Source: Galaxea fascicularis
Lineage: Eukaryota > Cnidaria > Anthozoa > Scleractinia > Euphylliidae
Assembly: GCA_948470475.1 (NCBI GenBank)
Contig: OX419336.1
Location: forward strand, 2,289,501-2,353,500
Direction: 5' to 3'
Length of the DNA stretch: 64,000 bases
Shown here: in pieces, positions 35,449 through 47,900 of the stretch
Layout: every line of letters starts with the position of its first letter
Numbering within the stretch: the first letter of the stretch is position 1
Program-made: the position numbers and the translations under genes
Notes under the pieces: model-generated
The model's database searches: none
Told to the model about the DNA's origin: nothing
What the model saw: only the letters and a program-made list of their open reading frames with translations

Positions 35449-35472
<24 letters not shown>
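35435..35472. repeat. Perfect short hairpin upstream of SUPV3L1
   Basis: CCCGAGCGGGCAAGATCG and CTCCATCTTGCCCGCTCGGG pair as a stem of about 16 bases with a small loop. It lies about 500 bases upstream of the SUPV3L1 start codon. Confidence 0.6.
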
Positions 35473-35482
<10 letters not shown>

Positions 35483-35974
35483 CAGCACGGGATTTGGTTC
35501 ATCTTGTCCGCTCACGGAGCTACCCATATAATAAAATACATAACACCACGCTCCTTACAAGTTGAACATGCTACTTTCCTCTTACCACGCCTTTGTCTTT
35601 TTATTAACTTTCTGATAAAATCAGTGAAGTTTGGGGTCTTTCTGCAGGTACCGGAAAGCATTGTATTTTGTTCAATTGGGATTAGTCTTTATTTGGCGTT
35701 CTTTTGTGTTCTGTCTTTTTTTTCTTTGTTTTACGTCATTTGTACTCCGATACCTGTTAAGTTTGCTTGAGCTGTTTGCGTGACGACCGTTTTGTTGGAT
35801 CATCAGTTTCATCAGTCACGAATTCTTTACGAGCCCCGACCCAATCCCTTCAGCTCGCGTTCAACATGGCGAACAAGTCTTGTGCTTTGATCTGGCAGAG
35901 TGGATTACAATGGAAGCCTCAGGAAAGAATGATATGGATGTTTTAAAAACTATTTCACTTACTACAGGTGTAAT

Positions 35975-38900
35975 ATGGTATTTTGTGGTTTGATTCAATC
36001 TTATCCAAGGATTCACCCACATTCTGTTTTACCCCTTCGCTTTGGAAAACGTAGCTCTACGATCTGGAGAAACTTTCTTCGTTCAGCTGATGTGGATATT
36101 CGAAGCCGCTTTTCAGCCAATAATCCCGTATTCCTTTATAAATCTTACACGACGTTGAATAGGAATAATTTTTCATTTTCGTGTCCCGTAACTTTGCAAA
36201 GACGTTTTAACGTGAACAAATTAGGTTTGCATTCATCGAGTAGTTTGCTACATACAGAGACAGCAGATGCAGCCAAGCTCAAGAAAGACAGCGAAAAACA
36301 CGTTGAAATCCACCAATCAAGGACCAGTAATGAATCATCCTCCCACGAAGACTTTAAGCAACACTGTGAAACGTTTCAGGGACAAACCCAAGTGGATGAG
36401 ATTCTTGAAAATCTTGATATGCAAATTGATAATGAACGTTTGATGAACGGTGCAGCTGCTGACCGGCATGTTGTACTGGCAGAAAGTTCAGAACATGACT
36501 TTGAGGGAAACTCATCAGATACAGGAAATGTTCACAGTAGTTCTTCCCAGGAGACAGTTACACTTCACCCAGGTTGGTAAAGCCATGAAATCACAGAATG
36601 ACAGGAAATAAAAGATGGAGGAAGGGGCAGAAGACTGAGGGGGGTGTGGGTGGGGGGAGATCCCAAGGGGGATACTCCCCTATATAAGTTATATAGCTAT
36701 GTGCCTTCCTAAAGGGTACGGTTTTTGAGCTGTTTTGGTCTACAAACAGGTATAGACTTTGCCCACTATGATCTTAAATTGAATATGGTTTTCAAGAGAA
36801 CCATTAAAGCATATGAACATATTTGTATTTTCAACTCCAAATTAATACCGGTAATAGAGAAATCTTGAGAGGTTAATAAAATATATCATTTCAGCTGAAT
36901 TTTACCAATTGTTGACTTCAGCACTGATGCAAAGCTTAATTATGCTACAACAAAGTTAGTGGGAAAATTTGTAACCACAATGTCAGGTGTGAAAATGAGT
37001 ATAGAATTTAGAGGCCAGGTCTGGAAATTGGTTTGGAAAATGGCATGTTTATTTTGGTCTGAAATAGAATCAGGAATTGGAGAACTGGGCAGTACACACC
37101 TTCCTAGAAAGGGTACCCCCTACCCCAGTGAGGGGGGGGGGGAGGTTTTTTTAGATGTGTTTTCAAAATTGATCCATTTATGGCAAGATTTCTGCGCACT
37201 TTAAATTTATCATTTATACAAAGATTCTCTGAGCTGTGCATGTATTATCAGTGACTGTGACTCTGCAGAAAACTTTCAAAAGATGCTTGAATCTAGAAAA
37301 CTCCATGGAAAGTGCTTACTTGCATGGTATTATGCACAAGTTGGTGATGTATCAGAAAGTCGACTGTATATCATTGATAACTATAGCTGGGTGTCTGGCT
37401 GATTCTTTAAAACTGACAGTAAGGGTGCCATCCCAGCATTCCAATACTTAGTTGTTACCTCTTGTGTTAGTTCACACTACAAGGATAACAATGAAAAAAC
37501 CAACTTCCTAACTGTCATTTGAATTGATTTTGCTTAACAGGAAAAGTAATGGACTTCTTGGTTGCATTCTTTGAAGACAAGCAAGTTAAAAAGGCTGCAC
37601 TTGAAAATGGCATAGGTGGTAAGGATTTAAGCACTATTCACTTTGATTTTAATTATTAATCTAATGGTATTTTTCTTGATGTAATATGAAGAAGTTACTT
37701 CACCAATGTTTCCTACACCCTGGTGGTGGAGGGGTTGAGAGTATCTGCAGGGGTAATTCCCAGATCCATCTTGAGGAGATGGGACTGGTTAATTTCAGTT
37801 CAGTCAGTAGAAAGTGTATAAAATGTTATATTATTGATGAAATTAACATTCATTAAATTGAAAATTGAAGTGGACAGACATTTCAATCAAACATATTTTC
37901 TTTCTTTTTTTTTTTTTTCAGGTCGTTTATTTAAGCAGCTTTTTCAAGAATTTAAAAGGAAGATTGTTCTGCAGATGAAAGCAGGAAATAGTGAAATGTT
38001 GAGAGCTTTTAGTAAATCTTATTACAGCTCTGGTGAGTACTGAAATTATTTCTGATTTCACTCTGTTGTTTTACTTGCAAAACTACCTTCACTCCAATTC
38101 TGTTAATGCCTCTCCCAATACCACTATCGTTTCCGTGGCCACCACCATTAACACTATAACTATTACCCCTGCTACCATGACCTACATTGCTACCAAGAAC
38201 ATTAAGCTACCATCACCACTACTACTGTTGCAGTTTGTGATCCAATTATGGTTTTTTTTGTTATTAGCTTCTAGAAGTAAAACAAAACAAAAAAAAAGAC
38301 TTTAGGAGACAGGGCATTTGCAGTAGCAGTGCCCAAAATATGGAATACATTGCCCTCACATATTAGGAACGAGACAAATTTTAATCTCTTTAAGCAGAAT
38401 GTAAAGACACATTATTATTAAGATGGCTTTTAGTTAACCATTTTTTTTACCAATATTATTATTGCAAATAATCGTTTTCATATTAATTTTTCCTTTCCAT
38501 GTAAAGCACACTAGTCCTGATCATTTTTAGGGAAAGTTGCACTATATAAATTTTCAATATTATTATTATTATTATTATTATGGATATTATGATTATGATT
38601 ATTATTACTATCAGTTCTGCAATGAACTTTTTAAGAACTAAGCTGGGTGGGGGGTGTGAGATGTGCAGAAGATGACCAGGACTCCAGCTATGCTGGTATA
38701 GTTGATAATACTTCTTTTCATCAGAAGTAGCCAGTGATTTGACTCGAAAGTTCTGGGCAGTCCTTAATGGCAGCCCTGAACACTATTGCTACTCTGTCTG
38801 TGGGATTACTGCCCCTGTGACAAGTGTCACAATCCTGCAGGGAACAGGACAACTCCTCAACGTGGGTGTAACTTTAGTTAAGTCACAACTCATAAAGCAG

Positions 38901-41900
38901 TTTACCAAATAATAGAATTTCTTGCAAAGAACCCTCACGTTGTTGTTTATTTCATGATCCACAGACCACCCATCCAAGCTCTTTCCTTTATTTTTGGCAT
39001 TTGCTCGTAAAGCACATCCCATGTTGAACTGCATCAATGAGGTGAAAAAAATATCAGACTTGCGTGGTCCTGCAGATTTGTAAGTTTATTACTTGGCAGC
39101 CTTTGTACATCTGTATCTCAATTCCTTTATATTTACTCTTAGTGCATTCAACTGAGTTTTTACCGTACAAGAATGCAGAAGAATCAGTGGGAAAGAGAGA
39201 ATTAAAGTGGCTTCACGCTTAAGAAAAACTTGTGGGAATTACAATAATGTATTTAGCATCCTTTTTTTCCTTAATTGCTCACATACTTTTCGCCCCCAAA
39301 TTAACAGCTATACATAAAGTATCAGCTCACTCTCTTCCTGAAAGATGCTGCAGCTTTGGCCTTCTAATTCTTAATGGTTCACTGTGGCCAGATCAATCCT
39401 GTGGTACACCTTTCATTAGAAGCCAGTACTGCTTGATTTAAAAGTACATCTATCTGGATAGCACATCATTGTCTATTATCACCTGCCCATACGAATAACA
39501 AAGGGTCAATGGGCAAGTGAGTTAATGTTGATACATAAGATATTATACAATATTAGGTTTCCAGAGGCAAGGACAATTCAAAGAAAAATTATTTATCATG
39601 CTGGACCTACAAACAGTGGCAAAACACACTCTGCTCTTGAGAGATTCCGATCAGCCCAATCTGGAGTGTATTGTGGTCCACTGCGCCTGTTAGCAACAGA
39701 GGTCTTTAAAAGGACAAATGATGCTGTAAGTACATCTAACAAACCATGTAGTTGTTTGATATTGGGTTCCAGTGTTGTTGCAATTTGTTTCTCTTCAGCT
39801 GCTTGGAGATGAGTAGTACTTTGCAAATCACAGTGTGTGAAAAGCACTATTCACTTCTGTGGTATATACTGATAACAATAATTATTATTATTGTTTTGAG
39901 GAGATTTTGGTTTGTCAAATTCTAATGCTGCTGGTTTATTTTTTATTATTATTAATCTGTATACTTCAACTGTTCTTAGAAAGAAATGCCCCTTTCTGCT
40001 GTTTTCTATACTGATTCTATACTATTACTGTTGTTGCTTCTTGCCACATTTAACAGGGTATACCATGTGACTTGCTAACTGGTGAAGATCGTCAGTGGGC
40101 AGTTTCACCAGATGAACCTGCTGATCACATTGCCGCAACTGTTGAGATGTGCTCAACCAAAAAGTTTTGTATGTACTTCAACATATTTGTGTTTATATCG
40201 TTCTGTAATTTTTTATTGTGGCTGACTGTATTTGGTATGCACCATTTTCCCATGAAATTCTTGTTTGGAAGGAACCGGTTCCTCCCCAGTGTTAATTAAT
40301 TTCATTACTTTTTCTTTTTTCGGCATAGATGACTGTGCTGTGATAGATGAAATTCAGATGATGAATGATGGTGAAAGAGGCTGGGCATGGACACGAGCCC
40401 TTTTAGGTTTGTTACGCTTCTCATTTTTCTGTTCCCTGGTTATCATTAATTTTAAGAAAAACACATTATTACAGAGACATATTTCTAGGATGAGGACGAA
40501 AGCAAAGAAACCTCCAATTGGCATCATCGCTGCATGGATTACTTAAGCTGCTCTTGTTGACCCACTTAACGAGTGCATTTAGGTGGAAGAAAATTATTAT
40601 TATGTAGGATTAGTTCAGTGAGTGAAAAGATCAAAAAGTGAACTGATACAGAAATCTTTGAAATTCTTCTTCTTCTTCTTCTTCTTTTTTATCCTGAAGA
40701 GAATTATTTTCAATTTCTCTTAATTCTCAGTTCCTTACATCCATCATCCAGGTTTACCATGCCCAGAAATTCATATATGTGGTGAAAACACAGCTGTAGA
40801 TGTTGTACAAAGATTGGTTTCTTCCTGTAATGATGAAATAGAGGTAAAAACAATAATAATTATTATTATTGTTTTAGTATGCAGATACACATGGAGCCAA
40901 ACTCTTCATCTTTAAGATGTCAAAAGCTCAAAATGAACAGTACACTTATGTACACTAAACCCAAAACCTAGTTAATGCGCTCTTGTCACTTGTCACTTAC
41001 TCGAAGATGAAATGGTTTCCACTTACTTAGGTCATATAGTGTCTCCGTAGTTTTTGTGTAGTAAAAAAATTCCTGCTTTCAACCGCCGACCGGTTGGCTC
41101 AGTTTGTAGAGTGCCGGACTACCGTGCGGGAGGTCGTGGGTTCAAAGCCCCAGCCGGACCAACACTCAGGGTCTTTAAATAACTGAGGAGAAAGTGCTTC
41201 CTTTGCAATGACATCTACAAATGGTTAGACTTTCTAGTCTTCTCAGATAAGGACGATAAGCCGGAGGTCCCGTCTCACAACTCTTCACAATTAACACTCT
41301 GTGGGACGTTAAAGAACCACTAGGGACGTAACGAACCCTGGCTGTGACCACCCCTAGTGCCGACCTTGTAGAGGGCCACAAGTTTATTAGTTGCTTCAAC
41401 TATTCCGTGCCACCCTCTTTAAATAAAGTGTGTATTGCAGTGGCCTTCATCTGTAAGATATGCCTTTAATATTGCGTTTCAAGTTAGGAAATGTTGTGGT
41501 CACAAATAATGCAAAATATTTTTTTAACAGATCCATCACTATGAGAGACTCTCTCCTCTGCAAGTGAGAGATAACAGTCTTAGTAAGTTCTTGGCGTAAT
41601 AATAAATTATTAATTATTGCTGGCATTGTTTTGATTGTATTGCTTTTTTTTTTTTTTGAGTAAATACACAAGAAGAGGTGAACAACCACATCACATTGAC
41701 ATCATGTTTTCTGTTGTTTAGATGGAAGAGTTAACCGGGTGAAGCCTGGAGATTGTGTAGTTGCGTTTTCCCAGCAGGAGTTGTATCGTTTAAGAAGAGA
41801 TATTGAAGACAAAAGTGAACAGAAATGTGCCATCATTTATGGTAGTCTTCCACCAGGTGAGGCTTTCAGATTGAGATTCCTTGCTTTGTTGCTGCCCAGG

Positions 41901-44900
41901 ATTTCAGTCTTTTGAGCAACACCATGCTTCCTTGGTGGAAACCCTGATAATTATAATAAGTCATCTCTTATCTTAGGTCACAAAAAATATCTCACAAATT
42001 AATGTGTGTTGGTAATCTATCAACCAAAGTTTTGTGTCTGAGCATTAGCAGCCAATTGGATAGCTGTTTTGGCCTTATTAGGCCATCAGCATGGCATAGC
42101 TAATACCCAGGCTCAAGAACCCACATGAATAAAACAAGAGATGAAAATGTGAAGCTTGTTGGATGTGGCTTTGAGTGACAAGAATACCTCACAAATTAAT
42201 GCGTCTAGATAAGCTGATCAAAGCCACTCATTGGACACTATGGCCACGTGGTAGTGGGGCATTACCCCTTAAATCTGCCAAACAAAGTTTGAGCCTGAGT
42301 ATTAGCAGCCATGGACTACTGTTTTGGCCTTATTTGCCCTCATAAGCTTAGCATAGCTAACACTCAGGCCCAAGACCCAAATGTATAAAGCAAGCAATGA
42401 AACTGTAAAGCTTGTGGGATGTGGTTTGAAGTGACAAGAATACCTCACAAATTAATGCGTCCAGGTAAGCTGTTAGCCACTCTTTGGGTACTATGACCTC
42501 GACTAGCGGGCATTACCCCTTAAATCTACCAAACAAAGTTTGAGCCCGAGAATTAGCAGGCATGGACAGCTGTTTCGGTTTTATTAGACCTCATAAGCTT
42601 GGCATAGCTAATAGACCTAATACTCATGCTCAAGAGCCCACATGAATAAAACAGGCAATAACAAATATTTTCACATCCCACTAGCTGATGTGAAGCTTAT
42701 GGGATGTTCGATCGTTTCCTCAAAAAGGATCTTTAGAATCAAGTAGAAGGTCTTCTTTGGCCTGACCCCACACCTTATACTTTTCTGTAATATAATCGGC
42801 CTTTGAGAGCCTTCCCCGTGTTTGAATTGAAAGTTCTTTGTACGCCCAGTCACTCGTTAACGATCACATGACTGCTGTTTTGTCTTGCAGCCACTAAAGT
42901 GGAGCAGGCAAGTAAGTTTAACGACCCCATGGATGAGTGCTCTGTTCTGGTGGCATCAGATGCGATTGGAATGGGACTCAATTTGTAAGTTTAATTCACA
43001 CTGACGGTCGCATGGCAGTTTACTTTGTTACATGAACTTGAAAGATCATTGGAAATTACGTGGTTATCTTTTGTTTTGTTTTGTTTTTTTTCACATATAA
43101 GATTAACTTAATTTAAATGACTGAATGACTGACTGACGCGTTGCGTGCAAAGAGAGAGGCCAGAACTGGACTATAATTAATTTTTCTGTAAGACCACTGT
43201 CAACATTTTTGTCACTAGGCTTGGTTTTGTAATAATTGACAAGAAATAGGGCAGAACCTCACAAAATTGTCATGGTAACAAGTCGGTGTCAAGGTATGCT
43301 GTGTTAGTTTGGAAAAACACAGATGAGCCAATTCTTATGAACAAGATTCATCCAATAGAGCTATTGTGAAGCTATTAGTTTTAAGGACTTCAACAGATAA
43401 GACTCTAAAATAGTTTTTGTTTGTGTGTGAAATTGAAGCAATAGTTGCTTGGGTATTCTCTCTGTTAACAGGAACATTAAACGGATTGTGTTCAGTACAT
43501 TGAAGAAGTTTAATGGACAAGATTTAGTGGAATTGACTCCTTCTCAGGCGAAACAGATTGCAGGGCGAGCTGGAAGATATGGCTCTGATTATCCCAATGG
43601 TGAAGCTTTAACGTAAGAAACGGTTCTTTTCTAAGGTATTACAACGGTCTGATCATAGGGCACAACTGGTTCCTGAATCGCCTCGTTTGCTTCTACGCTT
43701 TTTACAGGTTTAGGAAAGAAGATTCCGACCTCTTTCACTCACTGATGACAAGAAAAGCAGAGGATGTGAAAGTAAATATTGCTTTTTCAGTTTCACGCCT
43801 GGTGACTCTAATTTGCTGACAAAAAATCCTGAATTTAGCGAAACAATTTAGAGAAGAAGCGCTTACTATCCCTGAGAAAAATAAGGAACATCTCGCAGGC
43901 TGAACAAGGCCTTAAAATGTTTTTTGTTTCCAGGCAGCAGGATTAGCACCGAGTACGGAGCAGATTGAAATGCTTTCTCAACAGCTACCAGACGCAAGTC
44001 TTCACAAATTATATGTAAGTGTACAATTCAGTGTGTTTGACGGTGAGTATTTGGCACACGCCGATTAATTCAGTCTGACAAATTCCTGTTATTCCTTTTA
44101 AAAAGCTGTTAAGATGGCTTTCGTCTTTAATACCCAACGAAACCAGAAGATCCGTTTTAAAGTTTTGAAGCGATACTTCTCAGGGGTCCGTTTCTCGAAA
44201 GTCCCGGTACCTTAACGGGCCCACAAACCATATATTGAGCTCAAAATTTCAATAAAAGTAGGGTGTGTTCTGACCTCTAATAAAGTCCATTTTGTTTTTT
44301 AGCTGATAGCTTTACTGTCAATAACTTAACTGATAATTTTCAAAACTTTTGAAACTCCCATCTGTAATGGACAGCAAAACTGCTTAACGGGCCCGGTAAT
44401 TACCGGGAGCTTCGAGAAACGGCCCCCAGGTTCGTGATAAAGAAAACTCAGCTTATGAAAATCTTTCAAGGTGACGACACTGCAGCAAGCATATTGAACT
44501 TACAATCTAACAAGGCCTGTTTAGGGAGAATAACAAAATTCTTCCGCGAATCTGGAGAACGGGGATTTTTCTAGGAAATATGACGTAGTTCTTTATTTTT
44601 TCTTTCTTTATTTATTTATCCAGGGGCATCCAATTTAGCAGAGCTAGTTTAAATGGAGCCCTGACAAAACACAAAAACAAAGACATTAAAACATTTAAGT
44701 TAGACAATTAATTAAGTTAAGACAACATGTAACGCAGGTGTTACTGTTTAAAGTGAATGTTCTTGGGCATGCAGTTGTAGAAAAAAGTGGGACATTTAAA
44801 ACAACATGTATTTCGATCGGTTGAATTATCGCGACGATCTTCCAAATTTTCGGGACTCGCTGTTTTGTTTTGCAGGAAGTTTTTGAAAGCGTGGTTCAAC

Positions 44901-47900
44901 TTGATGGTGCAAACTACTTCATGTGTGATTTGGAATTCAAGAAGGTTTGTTTTTGTAGTTGTTCTGTCAGTGTTACTTTTCGATCGCCATTAGCAGCTCT
45001 TTCCTCTTTTCCAGTCCCTTGCAAAAAGGAGCGACTTTTCTTGCAACAGGTTGGCAGGTACTGAGAACGACACAAGAGTGTCATGATCATACAACTAATA
45101 TGATTATTCTGGCCAATTACAAAGAACTTAAATAAGACAGCGGGCCAATCAGAACTCGATGGTATACAGGGCGGAAATATGCCTGCGAATAAGTCACGAT
45201 TGGTTTAGGAGAAAGTGACGCGAGCCTTGCTGACTAGTTACAGATCGTAGTGAAACATAGCCAAAACATAGTAGAATTTACTTTCCACACTAAGTTGAAA
45301 ACCATTCACCATTCCAGTACCGATGCGTAGCTTGCGCTATTTCGTTTGCTTTTTGGCTTTACGAGGAGATTCTTAACATTTTTAAGGTATGAAACTATTA
45401 GCAGAAGCTCCGTTCTTCTTCCAGGATCTGGGCATTTTGAAAGAAGAGTTACAAATGGAGCTTTACTTAGTAATTTACAAGGAAACAAGGAATATGAAAG
45501 CAGAACTGAAAACGTTTGCCGTTGTTATCTCTGATGGGAGCTCAGTATAAATCGTCTCCCACTGGTTTGTTTAAAATTAGCAGTGTGAATTGAGATAGTC
45601 TTACAACATCGCAGCTGTGTAAAAAACATGATTGAAAACACTGTCATTTTAAGGCCAGGTCACGGTGTTACAGTTTGCTGTTGATTTTGTGTTGCTCTCT
45701 TCAGAAAATAGCCCACAAACTCCGCGGGATTCCCCTGTCCATAATGGAACAGTATGTATTCAGCACAGCACCTGTTAGTCTCAAGACAATCGACTTCGCT
45801 GCTAAGGTAGGTGAAATAAGTTTTCACAAAGATGAGTTGGATTGCTGCACTGGGAAGCTTGCATTTGAAAGATTTGGTGCTTGAATGTCTTTACGTCAAC
45901 TCTTCGTGTTAACTGCCGCTCGTAGCTTCCAATTCAGTTGTTGGTTACTTTAAAAAGTACCGAGTGTGATCTGCTTGAGAGAGAAACACATAGGTTTTTA
46001 GGTTACCGATGTCTCTGAGGTATTTCAGGTTGCCGACTGCAGGGTTTAAGTGCACCTAAACCCAAAATATTTTTTTCGCAAATCAACTTTTGACGTCAAA
46101 TCAAGAATAGATCCACGCCCCCTCTGACTAGGTCGTTCATCAAATGATGCTTACTTTTTCGATCGTTTTGAAGCTTAAAAAGCCAAAATTTGGCAAAAAA
46201 GAAAACAAAAATGAGGGCAGTACTTTCCAAACATCCCTTGCAAAGATTTATTTGGCGAAAAAAATATTTTGGATTTAGTTGCATATTGCTGATAATCGTT
46301 CTTTTTAGTTTGCTGTCAATGTGAGTTGCGAGATGCCGCTGACATCATCGGGGTTACAGACCTTAATCACGTGGCCTCCTAAGGTGCCCAAATCCCTGGC
46401 GCAACTGCAGAAGTTGGAGTTGTTGCATGAGGTACTTGACCTGTACCTTTGGCTCAGGTGGGTAACGCATATAGCTTGTCACGCAATCTATCGTGACGAC
46501 CCATTAGAAGGTCTGTTTAGGAGTGCATAACGGATTTGGCTTAAGCTGTTGTGAACTGAGACAATTGCGGTATTATCAGCCAATTTAAGGAGGGAAATGT
46601 AACTCCTGTTCCCATTGTTCCTGTAGACGCTGGGAAATTGTCCGTACTTTAAAAATCTTGCAGTAGATTTTACTGTACTAGACAAATCTTGGGCCTGTTA
46701 TTACAGAAAGGCTGGAGCCGTTATTTGTTGCCATTTCAGTGATGAACGAACGAACTGTGAATGAACCACTGAAATTATAAAGACTTGAACTGAAGTAAAA
46801 AGTTATCTTTGAATTGGTTGGCAGACTGCTGTCCTCAGTAAAATATTGACGTTTGCAAATGTTAAAAGAATAGTTTACAGTTGAGTATAGAGTGTCGTAA
46901 AACCAAACCCAATACAATTACTCTGACCAGTTACAAGAGAAGCAGACAAAATTCGCAATAACAGGTAGCCAGCTCCAAGCGCGGGAAGATAATTGCCAGG
47001 AAGTCACGATTGGTTTTGGTCTTACTGACTTCTCGCTGCCACCCTCTCCCTTTAGAAAGTAATCGTTTCAACACCCAAATGTAAATCAACTAATAGGAGC
47101 TAGACTACTCGCAGGCGTATAGGACCGACCAGTAGGTCCAACTGAATGACATCAGGGTAAACCTTGGTGTAAAATTTTCTTTGTGATTCTTTGTGCCTTC
47201 TCTGTAAGGCGTATTCCGAATTAAACGTTTGTAAAAGGCTCGTTACTTTTCTTCAAACAACTATCATTCTTGACAATAGGGAATTTAAGAAACGAGGACG
47301 GCGACGGCAACGAGAACGCCACAAAACAATACGCTTAATGAGCAAAAACAATAGCTCTGCACGTGCGTTTTACAGTTTTGTACATTTCTTTGCCGTCCTC
47401 TGCAAAACAACAACGTGAAATGACCAAATTTAGGTTTTCGTTAGAACGTGAGCGTATGACGGAAAATCTTCTTTCTTTTTCATTACTTTGACGTCGTTCA
47501 TACTAAGATAGTTCCTGGAGAGTTCGCCAGCATTTTCCAAGTTAAACAAATTAGAATGATTGTGAAAGAGTTACAAAAACGAGAAGTTATATTTTTAAAT
47601 GACGTTCTCGTTGCCGTTGCCGTCCTCGTTTCTTAAATTCCCTAATAAAAATGGCGGAGGCAGGATGGCCGAGTGGTTAAGGACGCTGGATTTCAATGCG
47701 GCGACCCGGGTTCAAATCCCACTCTAGCCACTAGCTGGTGTTGTTCTGGGTAAGTGCCTGGTTCAACTCCTCGGTCATCCTTGTAAATAGCCAACTGGTC
47801 TGTCTACTGCCAGTTGGGATTCTTAACTCTGCTGTGTTCATTTGTATTATTTGTTTCATTGTCCCTGAAAAGCCCCTCTAAGGGAGTGGTCAATTAAGTA

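Noticed and set aside
38727..38830. Possible extra SUPV3L1 exon after CATCAG at 38720
   Set aside because: It could be joined in phase, but the protein family aligns directly from exon 3 (SKSYYSSG) to the exon at 38965 (DHPSKLFP). The candidate adds unrelated residues and lacks a good donor.
41087..41160. Intact tRNA gene
   Set aside because: Both pol III boxes are present, but the acceptor stem does not close and a second copy with the same body occurs at 48204, as for a SINE.
47655..47727. Functional tRNA-Ser/Leu gene
   Set aside because: The A and B boxes and acceptor ends are tRNA-like, but the anticodon stem and variable arm do not fold, and a SINE body with an AT-rich tail follows directly.
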